Made by a program: the position numbers and the translations under genes. Shown here one piece after another: positions 9,143 through 17,265 of a stretch of 18,811 nucleotides of DNA. Origin of the DNA: AM-2324 sp042091035 (GTDB taxonomy: Bacteria; Bacteroidota; Bacteroidia; Chitinophagales; Saprospiraceae); the NCBI GenBank assembly GCA_042091035.1, contig JBELIG010000046.1, forward strand, positions 1 through 18,811. Reading direction: 5' to 3'. Every line of letters starts with the position of its first letter. The stretch's first letter is position 1. The notes beneath the pieces are model-generated. The model did not search any database, was not told the DNA's origin, and was given only the letters and a program-made list of their open reading frames with translations.

Positions 9143-12100
9143 ATGAAAACCAGGTTTCCCATAGCTACCATAATGTGCATGTTAATCTTAGCATTATCTT
9201 CCAAGACTACCGCACAAGATACTACTACCGTCCAAACACTCCAATGGGAAGATAATTTCAGGTCAGGCTATTATGATTTTCCAGACGATGGACAATCCTA
9301 TAGAAAAATCTTGATGTATTATAATATGAGATGCCCAGATGCCGCAATAAATCCTGGAGACAATTCTCAAGGTTGTGGGGAGTGGGATTATTCTTGTAAC
9401 ACGTTTATTACAGATACAACAAGAATCGATTCCTCAAAAGCGACTCATCCAAGCCACCTGATTTCTAATTTCAATGGCGATGTATTCAATTATACCTCCC
9501 AAGAAACATTCACCTACATCAATCACCCACAATATTCAACAACCTTTAGTTCAGTCAATAATGAGATGGAGTATTCTATCGGTGCAGCAAATACCGAATT
9601 AGAGCTCCCTGTCGAGACTCAAACCAACAAACTACAAATCCTATTTACCGAATCAGAACTACAGGATGCAGGCCTACAGGCAGGTTTAATCAACAGACTC
9701 AAACTAAACATTACACAGACCTCTGGCTTTCTAAAGCTTTTCAAGATAAAAATGAAGAACGTTGATGAAGCCGAATTAAACCCTAACAATGTGCATACAG
9801 AAGGTTTCACTGAAGTGTATCATCAAAATCTTGAGTTCTTCGCAACAGGAAATTTCATCTTCAACCTCTATCAAGCATTCAACTGGGAGACAGGAAAAAA
9901 TATCCTAGTCGAAATCTCATACGTTCCAGATTCCAACAATGGCAATGCCCTAAAAATACAAGCATCGACAAATACCTCAAATGCAGCAATGAGCCACCAC
10001 TCTAATGACAAATCAGCTTATTTCAACAGGAATGGCTCCTACGAACTGAATACATCGAATATACAGGGTAGCTATGATGAAATCACTGTAGCCTTTTGGT
10101 CCTATGGAGACGAATCTATTATGCCTGCAAATAACTCCATCCTAGAGTGCACCACAGATAATGGTAGACAAGTAAATATACACCTGCCTTGGTCAAATGG
10201 TCAAGTCTATTGGGATTGCGGAAATAGCGGCTCTGGTTATGATAGAATTAACAAACCCGCAGAACCTAGCGACTATAGAGGTACATGGACACACTGGGCG
10301 TTTACCAAAAACACAGCTGATGGAAGTATGAAAATATTTTTAAACGGAAACGAATGGCATAGTGGTTCTGGTTTGGTAAACAGCATCGAGATTGATGAGG
10401 TGTTTAAAATCGGTAGCAACACAGGAACAAATTCATACTTTGGAAAAATGGATGATCTATCCATTTGGAAGACTGCATTAGAAAGTTCTGAAATTCAAGA
10501 TCTAATGGGAGCTGCACCAACAGAAGCACACCCAATGTATGATCAGCTTCTTACTTTTATGAACTTCGATGACCTCTCAAACCAGCAAGTAACAACACTT
10601 TCTTCTTATAATGTTACTGCCAAAAAAGAAGGACAACCTTTTGAAGTAACTACCCGCTCAGAAGATGCCTATAAACAATTTACGCTGCAAGATGCAAGAC
10701 CTGTCTTAAGCTTCTATCAAGGAGAATATGAGTTAAACAATAACATCTCCAACTACTTAGAAGCAGTTCCAAAAGAACCAAACAGCGTAGTATCTTTCTA
10801 CACCGCTAACAATGATCTACTTGTTACAGATACAAGCTTTGTTTACGAAGCAGGGTTCCAATACATCTATGATCCCGCAGGGGCAATAGTGGATAGTGTA
10901 TTGGTCGATCAGGAGGCGAGTATCAATATTGAAACACTCGATTACTACAATAAAACAGATGCAAAATACGAAATCCTTTCCTTGGTAACTCCTTATGGTT
11001 TCTTTATAGATCTTGGAGAGGACGGAAAAACCTTCATCTTTGATGTGACGGATTACGCACCTATCCTCAAAGGAAACAGAAGACTTTCCATTGAAATGGG
11101 TGGTCAAAATCAAGAAGACCTAGACATTAAATTCCTTTTCATTAGTGGAACACCGGAACGAGAAGTCATGAATATTCAAAATATATGGCCCTTCCGAAGA
11201 GCATATCCAGGAGGATTAGAAGCAGAGTCTTACTTTGAGCCAAGATCTATAAGCCTTGCTCCTTTCGCGAGCTATTACAAGATCCGATCTACGATCACCG
11301 GACATGGTCAAAATGGAGAGTTTGTGCCGCAAGAACATTTCATAAACGTAAATGGAGGAAGCAAAGAATTCAATTATGAAGTCTGGAAATATTGTGGCCA
11401 AAATCCAATCTATCCTCAAGGTGGTACTTGGATATTTGATCGAGCAGGTTGGTGCCCAGGTACGCCATCGGATATCCATCAATTTAAACTGGATGATCAT
11501 GCAGAACCTGGTGAAACAATAACACTGGACTATGGACTTAATACCTCCTCAGGTTCCAGTGAAAATTATTTGGTTTCAAATCAATTGGTTACTTATGGAG
11601 CCTATAATTTTTCAACCGATGCATCCATTGAACGAGTGATCAGCCCAACAGCTCAGGTAGAAAATGAACGAATTAATCCAGCTTGTAATGAAGCCCAAAT
11701 AGAAGTCAAAAATACAGGTAATAATATACTGAATAGTATAACTATACGATACCAAGTACTAGGAACAGATATCATCCTGGAGGAGACCTTTACCCTTAAC
11801 CTAGAATCTGGAGAAAGCCAGATACTTAACCTTCCTGTTGATCAGGTAGGCTTTTTTGCCAATGGACAGGATACAGGAAGATTCCAAGCAGATATTGTCT
11901 CTGTAAATGGAAGCACAGACGAATATTCAGATAATAATACTATTCAATCAACATTTGAACAGGTCGACACCTTCTCAGATGGCGAAAACCTTATAATTCG
12001 CCTATTAACAAACAACACGCCAGAACAAAACAGCTATAGTATTTTAGACAATACAGGCACTGTAGTCTTTAGCAAAAGTAACTTCCAAGCAGGCATATTG

Positions 12101-12601
12101 TACAAAGACGAAGTTAGCCTTAGCCCAGGTTGTTACACGCTCGTTTTCCAAGACACTGGAAATGATGGTTTAGATTTCTGGTATTGGGCGGCAGTTGGAC
12201 AAAATGTAGGAACAGGAAGCCTTTCTATCAACAAAAAGATCAATGACATCATAGATCTTCCAATAAAAGTGTTCAACCCCGACTTCGGAGGAACATTGTA
12301 TTATGACTTTGTCGTGGGAGAGATTACAGATACAAAAGAGCCCGTAGAAAATAGTTTACTCTCCGTCTATCCAAATCCGGCACAAGAGCAGATCAATATC
12401 GAATTACAAGGCCTCGAAGGCAGTGATATGAGGATTGATCTTTTAGATCTCAATGGAAAGATTCAGAAAACGGAATTCGTAAACTCCAAGCCATTCAACT
12501 GGCAATCCAATTGGAAAATAAGCGGCCTAGCTTCTGGAGTTTATCTGCTGCGTATTACTAGCAAAGAATACCAATTCAGTAGAAAGATTGTTATTGATTA
12601 A
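9143..12601 (+). CDS. PNGase F-related glycosidase with LamG insertion and T9SS sorting domain
   Basis: An exported protein of 1152 residues (signal peptide about 1-24). The first part of a PNGase F-type N-domain is at about 30-95, with CGEWDY at 78-83; its Asp82 matches catalytic Asp60 of PNGase F (CDEWD). About 500 inserted residues follow: an adhesin-like beta module with a SELQDAGLQAGLI motif (about 145-285), a LamG/concanavalin-like domain (about 290-453) and an unassigned stretch. The N-domain resumes at YEILSLVTPYG (609) and continues through DVTDYAPILKG (634-644) to SGTP (668-671). The C-domain includes TITGHG (717-722), Glu726 matching catalytic Glu206, and DRAGWCPG (766-773). A CARDB-like module (about 825-935), a beta module (about 944-1055) and a sorting domain (about 1070-1152) complete the chain. 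Members cleave N-glycans from Asn. The equivalent of PNGase F Glu118 is not obvious, so activity is uncertain. It shares its terminator with the convergent gene. Confidence 0.85.
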   Translation: MKTRFPIATIMCMLILALSSKTTAQDTTTVQTLQWEDNFRSGYYDFPDDGQSYRKILMYYNMRCPDAAINPGDNSQGCGEWDYSCNTFITDTTRIDSSKATHPSHLISNFNGDVFNYTSQETFTYINHPQYSTTFSSVNNEMEYSIGAANTELELPVETQTNKLQILFTESELQDAGLQAGLINRLKLNITQTSGFLKLFKIKMKNVDEAELNPNNVHTEGFTEVYHQNLEFFATGNFIFNLYQAFNWETGKNILVEISYVPDSNNGNALKIQASTNTSNAAMSHHSNDKSAYFNRNGSYELNTSNIQGSYDEITVAFWSYGDESIMPANNSILECTTDNGRQVNIHLPWSNGQVYWDCGNSGSGYDRINKPAEPSDYRGTWTHWAFTKNTADGSMKIFLNGNEWHSGSGLVNSIEIDEVFKIGSNTGTNSYFGKMDDLSIWKTALESSEIQDLMGAAPTEAHPMYDQLLTFMNFDDLSNQQVTTLSSYNVTAKKEGQPFEVTTRSEDAYKQFTLQDARPVLSFYQGEYELNNNISNYLEAVPKEPNSVVSFYTANNDLLVTDTSFVYEAGFQYIYDPAGAIVDSVLVDQEASINIETLDYYNKTDAKYEILSLVTPYGFFIDLGEDGKTFIFDVTDYAPILKGNRRLSIEMGGQNQEDLDIKFLFISGTPEREVMNIQNIWPFRRAYPGGLEAESYFEPRSISLAPFASYYKIRSTITGHGQNGEFVPQEHFINVNGGSKEFNYEVWKYCGQNPIYPQGGTWIFDRAGWCPGTPSDIHQFKLDDHAEPGETITLDYGLNTSSGSSENYLVSNQLVTYGAYNFSTDASIERVISPTAQVENERINPACNEAQIEVKNTGNNILNSITIRYQVLGTDIILEETFTLNLESGESQILNLPVDQVGFFANGQDTGRFQADIVSVNGSTDEYSDNNTIQSTFEQVDTFSDGENLIIRLLTNNTPEQNSYSILDNTGTVVFSKSNFQAGILYKDEVSLSPGCYTLVFQDTGNDGLDFWYWAAVGQNVGTGSLSINKKINDIIDLPIKVFNPDFGGTLYYDFVVGEITDTKEPVENSLLSVYPNPAQEQINIELQGLEGSDMRIDLLDLNGKIQKTEFVNSKPFNWQSNWKISGLASGVYLLRITSKEYQFSRKIVID

Positions 12602-12639
12602 AAAAAAATGGGTTCCAAAAGTTGGAACCCATTTTTTTT
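12601..12639. terminator. Bidirectional intrinsic terminator between convergent genes
   Basis: TGGGTTCCAA (12609-12618) and TTGGAACCCA (12622-12631) form a perfect stem around AAG. It is flanked by eight A on the left and eight T on the right, so it works as stem plus T-tract on either strand. It begins at the last base of the PNGase F-like gene and its T-run reaches into the stop codon of the minus-strand gene, so both transcripts probably end here. Confidence 0.95.
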
Positions 12640-15600
12640 ACTGCTTAATCAATTTCACTAGCACCGGAATATCTGATCGCTTAAATCGCAAAAAGTATAT
12701 TCCTGCCGGCTCTTCATAAATAGAAACCTGACTTGTATACATATCATCATACCAAACCAAATTCCAGTTATGTACTACTTTACCGCTTGCATCAAGTATC
12801 TGTATAGGTAAGTACAGACCATCTTGAGGCACACCAGAAACCTTGATATTGAACAAGCCCATCCCAGGGTTCGGAGCTACTTCAACATAGATATCATTGT
12901 AAATAGTACGAACAGAATTTATAAGAGCGTTTACTACAACCTCTGTGCTGCTCTCACAACCTTGCTCATCACGAACCAACAAAGTATATGTGCCACTGCC
13001 CAAATCCTCAAATAGGTTCGAGGACTGCCAATTAAGTCCCTCATCAATTGAATATTCTAAAGTACCTAATGCGCCCCCTACTATCACAGTAATAGACCCA
13101 TCAAACAGACCAAACTCACTTTCATCCGCTACAATAGTTCCAACAGAAAGGCCACATGCTTCTAACTCAAGATCAAATGCATAAAGACAACCATTATCGT
13201 CAATTACCTGAACCTCGTATAAACCAACTGCCAATCCCTCAAATAAATTGGAATCCTGAAAGTTAAGACCACCTGTGATTGAATATTGGAACGGCCCAAC
13301 ACCATTACTCGCATTAATCAAAATAGTACCATCTGATGCTGAGCTAGATGAAGCAGGTATCAGACTTGCATCTGCACTCAAGAAACAAGGTTCTCCAGTA
13401 CAGAAATCATTAAATTCCTCATCTCCAAAGTTGATCTGCAAAAGAGAGGCCAAAACATTTCCTGCTTGATCAAGGATTTCATAATAACCATCATCATAAA
13501 AGAAGCCCCCATCTAATCCATCACCATAAGAATCAAAAATCCTAAAGGTAAAACAAACATCTTTTGGTAAACAGAAATCAAAAGTATACTCAGTTTCCCC
13601 ATCCATAAATGGACCACCCTCAAATAGTACAGCTCCGTCCTCATCAATTATATCCCAAGTCGTTTCATCAGGATACCCATCTGTTGTAATATTTAAAATA
13701 ATTGTCTCACCGTCAGAACTTACATCAATAGTTCTACTTGAAGAGTTGTTTGCACTATTTTCATCAACCTGACCATTTGGATTACTCACTTCTACCACAA
13801 GCTCCACTGTACCATCCGTAAGGCCTTCAACTAATACAGGCACAGTCTCCGATTCCTCAAAATTCAAACTCCCAGTCCAATTCACTATATCGCCAACTTG
13901 AACACCATTTGCATAAATAGTAAGATCCGCTGACTCCAAAACCTCATAGCCAGCATTCAGAAGGCCAACAGCTAATTCCACAGAAGAACTACAAACAATC
14001 GAGTATTCTGTGTCCACAGCAGTAATAGCTGCATCGTAATCATATTCATGAACAACATCCGCACGAAGCGTATCATTGCTGCTAGATTCGTCATCTGCCC
14101 AAGTAGTTATAATCTCAAAAGAGTAGCTTCCAACTGCGCTAAGATCTACACTTGGAATAAATGTATGTGCATAGGTTTCATCTGAAGCTAGTGTCGTATT
14201 AATGGTTTCCTCCGAAACCAATACATCATCTAAGTAACAAGCGATACTAAAATCATCAACAGACTCTATTCCCAGATTTTTTATCGTAACACTAACTACC
14301 TCATCAGCTCCCAATAGATTACTTGAAACTGGAGTATCTAAACTAATTGGACTGATATCAAAAGTATCTCTTCCGAGCTCAAAACTGGTGATCATAGTTC
14401 CCCAACCTCCATTCTGTAATTTTATATATTCCGCTGTAAACCAAAAATCACTATTATTCACAGGATCTACTGTCAAACAAGAATAATCACCATAGCGAGA
14501 ATTCGGAGCAACGCCCTGACCCTCTACTATTGTATACTCTTCGACAGTCATCTCACCTAAAGGGTCTCCACTTTTACGCCCAGTAAATGCCAATCCAGGA
14601 TGCATTTCATCACTAGACACAGAATAAGCCAAGCCAATATTTCCATATTTATCCATTGCTATAGAAGGCATAAATCGATCCTTTCCATCTTCTGGTGCAA
14701 AGGTGCCCTCTTGATACACAGCCCAATCTTCTGAACCAGATCTACGCATCTCTATCCAGCGAATACCAGAAATATTATCCCCTCCTGTGTAGTCAACCAC
14801 AAAAGAAAGAACCATACTTTCATACGATCCAAAGTTTCTGTATTTAACCTGATTCATAATGATTTCCTGTAAACCATCAATACCACCACCGTTAAGTTGA
14901 GGAATACATGAAAAACCAGGACCTGATACAGAACATGGATTAGAATCAAATGGAGCAGTTGGTATATCGCTCTGTGTTACCGTAGAATTATCCGGATTAT
15001 CCCAATCTACATCAATCTCAAAGATCTCAATCTCATCTTCGGAACCAGCACCACCCCAAGCATCATCATTCATGCGCATGACCATAGGCAAAGCATCTGA
15101 CGGCGGAGCCGTTTCACCAATCCAATCTACAGGAGTCAAAACGAAAAAACCAGGACTTCCTGGGCTACTTGGTATCACAAACCGCTGAATCGACACGTTG
15201 TCAGCACCATTTATCATCGCCAAACGATCGATTAGATAAAGTTCTTCGCCACCTCCACCTTCGTTGGTTGTCACAACAACCGAATTGGACCAAAGAGAAT
15301 ACTTTGGATAATCTGGGAAGGAAGGTGTAGAAAACTCATACGTATAGTAACTGCCCAGTGGATCTGAAGTTTCAGATACAGCAATCAATAATGCATTACC
15401 GGAACCATTGAATTCAGTTAAAAACCAACGCTCATATTCTTGATCGAAAAAAACAATAGGATCGCCAAGAGAAGTAACTCCCATTCCTGCCCAAATTGTG
15501 TTCATGGAAATTATTCCAGAAACAGCAGCTCCTTCCTTATCAAAAACCTGAAAAGCCGTCGCATTGACCATCTGAACATAATGATCCTTTCCAATAGCTC

Positions 15601-15997
15601 CATCTGGATCTGGAGGAGATGGATTACCGGCAGCTCCAGTCTGCATTCCATTCACATTTACAGTAGGAATCACCTCAACACTACCAGCGCTTTTTACCGC
15701 CCCCTGATGAACAGGATCAGCCCCTTGGGGAAGTGCATCCTTCCAAGCATTAGCTTTTATATCTCTACCAAGGAAATTAGGAATAGTTCTACCCTTATAT
15801 CGCTTCTTGTATGCTGATTTTTTCTCAAGATCTGCACTTTTCATTGGGGCAAGCGTATGTACTGGAGCTGTTTTACCCAGCTTCACAGCAAAGGTTGCAG
15901 TCACCTCAGCCTGAACCAAACTAGCGTCCGACTGACCATATAAACCGCTGAATAACATTAATAAAACTAGGAGAGAAAAGAATTTAATTTTCAACAT
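12638..15997 (-). CDS. Large T9SS-exported surface protein with CARDB and SprB-like repeats, unknown function
   Basis: A 1119-residue exported protein with a signal peptide (about 1-21, cleavage before Gln22). Residues about 105-545 form a large beta-rich, possibly propeller-like domain. It starts with PDPDGAIGKDHYVQMVNATA and contains repeated aromatic motifs such as DQEYERWFLTEF and FPDYPKYSLW. I recognise this as a type found in secreted bacterial proteins but cannot give it a function. Two CARDB-like modules follow (about 548-763), then a beta module with DSYGDGLDGG (about 764-870), which recurs in the convergent PNGase F-like protein. Next are two SprB-type repeats (about 877-948 and 949-1025), both with the pattern YSI..GLN.Q.SNLFE.L..G.Y...V.D..GC. 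The sorting domain (about 1040-1119) has APNPGMGLFNIKV and ends GIYFLRFKRS..VLVKLIKQ. The modular layout fits a cell-surface or released adhesin, or a binding protein with an enzymatic head. The start ATG is the first residue of a good signal peptide. Confidence 0.9.
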   Translation of the reverse strand: MLKIKFFSLLVLLMLFSGLYGQSDASLVQAEVTATFAVKLGKTAPVHTLAPMKSADLEKKSAYKKRYKGRTIPNFLGRDIKANAWKDALPQGADPVHQGAVKSAGSVEVIPTVNVNGMQTGAAGNPSPPDPDGAIGKDHYVQMVNATAFQVFDKEGAAVSGIISMNTIWAGMGVTSLGDPIVFFDQEYERWFLTEFNGSGNALLIAVSETSDPLGSYYTYEFSTPSFPDYPKYSLWSNSVVVTTNEGGGGEELYLIDRLAMINGADNVSIQRFVIPSSPGSPGFFVLTPVDWIGETAPPSDALPMVMRMNDDAWGGAGSEDEIEIFEIDVDWDNPDNSTVTQSDIPTAPFDSNPCSVSGPGFSCIPQLNGGGIDGLQEIIMNQVKYRNFGSYESMVLSFVVDYTGGDNISGIRWIEMRRSGSEDWAVYQEGTFAPEDGKDRFMPSIAMDKYGNIGLAYSVSSDEMHPGLAFTGRKSGDPLGEMTVEEYTIVEGQGVAPNSRYGDYSCLTVDPVNNSDFWFTAEYIKLQNGGWGTMITSFELGRDTFDISPISLDTPVSSNLLGADEVVSVTIKNLGIESVDDFSIACYLDDVLVSEETINTTLASDETYAHTFIPSVDLSAVGSYSFEIITTWADDESSSNDTLRADVVHEYDYDAAITAVDTEYSIVCSSSVELAVGLLNAGYEVLESADLTIYANGVQVGDIVNWTGSLNFEESETVPVLVEGLTDGTVELVVEVSNPNGQVDENSANNSSSRTIDVSSDGETIILNITTDGYPDETTWDIIDEDGAVLFEGGPFMDGETEYTFDFCLPKDVCFTFRIFDSYGDGLDGGFFYDDGYYEILDQAGNVLASLLQINFGDEEFNDFCTGEPCFLSADASLIPASSSSASDGTILINASNGVGPFQYSITGGLNFQDSNLFEGLAVGLYEVQVIDDNGCLYAFDLELEACGLSVGTIVADESEFGLFDGSITVIVGGALGTLEYSIDEGLNWQSSNLFEDLGSGTYTLLVRDEQGCESSTEVVVNALINSVRTIYNDIYVEVAPNPGMGLFNIKVSGVPQDGLYLPIQILDASGKVVHNWNLVWYDDMYTSQVSIYEEPAGIYFLRFKRSDIPVLVKLIKQ

Positions 15998-16071
15998 AAA
16001 GAATGATTTAATTCAAGATTTCAGATCAAAACTGCTATTTATTCGTTATATAAATAAAATAGACAGCAGCA

Positions 16072-16102
16072 TTGTTGCATCTAATATAATTCATTGCAAC
16101 AA
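16072..16102. promoter_or_regulatory. Inverted repeat in the divergent intergenic region
   Basis: TTGTTGCA (16072-16079) and TGCAACAA (16095-16102) are perfect 8-bp arms separated by 15 bases. They lie between the divergently transcribed T9SS protein gene and the DUF1015 gene, upstream of both. A dyad of this size is compatible with an operator for a dimeric regulator, but nothing in the window identifies one. Confidence 0.4.
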
Positions 16103-16155
16103 ATAACTCCAAAATTAATTATTCAAGCTACTTTTTATTGTTCGAAAAACTCTTG

Positions 16156-16163
16156 TAACTTTG
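16156..16163 (+). promoter_or_regulatory. Bacteroidota-type -7 element before the DUF1015 gene
   Basis: TAACTTTG matches TAnnTTTG and lies 48 bases before the ATG at 16212. A TTG at 16138-16140 is the nearest -33 candidate, but its spacing (15 bases) is shorter than the usual 19-21. The 7-bp arms CTCTTGT (16150-16156) and ACAAGAG (16180-16186) flank this region. Confidence 0.45.
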
Positions 16164-16211
16164 CAGCGCTTTTTAGCATACAAGAGATTCTAGATTAAAT
16201 AAGTTCTACTG

Positions 16212-17248
16212 ATGCACATAAAACCTTTTAAGGCACTTACCCCCGAATTAGACTTGATAAAGTCTGTAGATACCTTCTTCAGCACGGTCAAAATGGAGTT
16301 CCCAAAATATAATGAGGCTGGATTTTTCAAAACAGAAGCCAAAGAAGCATTTTATATTTACAAAATCTCAGAAGGCAACCACTCTTACACTGGAATTTTA
16401 AATAGCTCTTCTGTCGAAGATTATAAAAATGGGCTTATAAAAAAGCACGAAAAAACAATCTCAGTAAAAGAACAACAACAGCTATCCCTGTTATTGCATC
16501 GTAAAGCTATAGTCAAACCTGTTCTGTTGACCTATCCAAAGGTCGATTCCATCGATCAATTCACAAAAAATATTACGAACGAAAGAGAACCTATATTCTC
16601 TATTCACTTCGATAGAGATAAGCAGCAACATGAGATTTGGTTGATAGATAATGTTGAAGAAATTCAAACACTTGAACAACTTTTCCTTGAACATGTGCAC
16701 TGCGCCTATATCGCGGATGGTCACCATAGAACCTCTACATCTGCCTNNNNNNNNNNNNNNNNNNNNNNNNNNNNNNNNNNNNNNNNNNNNNNNNNNNNNN
16801 NNNNNNNNNNNNNNNNNNNNNNNNNNNNNNNNNNNNNNNNNNNNNNAAAATAAGCCCTGTAAGTGTTCCAGAGGCTCCCAAGAAATCTCGGGAAATGCTC
16901 ATGTACATCAATTATGAATGGTACAGTCTAAAATGGAAAGACAATATCCTTAAAAAAGCACCTGATAATGTACTTGACGTCAAACTCTTTAATAAATACA
17001 TTCTAACAAAGATCATTGGAATCAAAGATGTTAAGAATGATTCTCGTATCCGATATGTAGAGGGTAAGACAGGCCTGGAAGGAATCGCAGATAAAGCCAA
17101 TAAAGCACCTGACCGAATTGGATTCTGCCTCTACCCTGTTGATATGAAAGATTTTATTAGAATCTCAGACAACAAAGAAACCCTACCCCCAAAATCAACC
17201 TGGTTCGAACCAAGAATGAAGAATGGAGTTATTGTTCAAACAATCTAA
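16212..17248 (+). CDS. DUF1015 family protein, interrupted by an assembly gap
   Basis: A cytoplasmic protein of the DUF1015 family, whose biochemical role is not established. The N-terminal part (178 residues before the gap) starts MHIKPFKALTPE and ends in the family hallmark YIADGHHRTSTSA, with His171 and His172. After the gap, in a different frame, 133 residues run from KISPVSVPEAPK through EWYSLKWK, SRIRYVEGKTGLEGI and RIGFCLYPV to the characteristic end PPKSTWFEPRMKNGVIVQ. Family members are usually about 400 residues and only about 311 are present, so roughly 90-100 residues probably lie in the gap. The frame change reflects the arbitrary N length, not a mutation. The amidohydrolase gene begins 17 bases downstream and is probably co-transcribed. 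DUF1015 genes are often found near serine-biosynthesis genes, but none is visible here. Confidence 0.9.
16747..16846. other. Assembly gap of 100 N (real missing sequence probably longer)
   Basis: Exactly 100 N inside the DUF1015 gene. Unlike the first gap, the flanks share no sequence. The two halves are in different frames, and the protein is short by about 90-100 residues against the family, so about 270-300 bases are probably missing. Confidence 0.9.
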
Positions 17249-17265
17249 TTAGAAACACTTAGGCA

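Noticed and set aside
13010..13280. Possible tandem DNA repeat in the minus-strand surface protein gene
   Set aside because: The similarity is at protein level, between two diverged SprB-like modules, and is already covered by the gene entry. There is no tight nucleotide repeat.
15440..15817. Plus-strand open frame of 125 codons opposite the 1119-residue protein
   Set aside because: It has a Ser/Ile/Asn-rich random composition, no family resemblance, and lies antisense to a well-supported domain.
16651..16917. An 88-codon frame reading across the second N run
   Set aside because: It joins out-of-frame sequence through arbitrary N and conflicts with the DUF1015 match on both sides.
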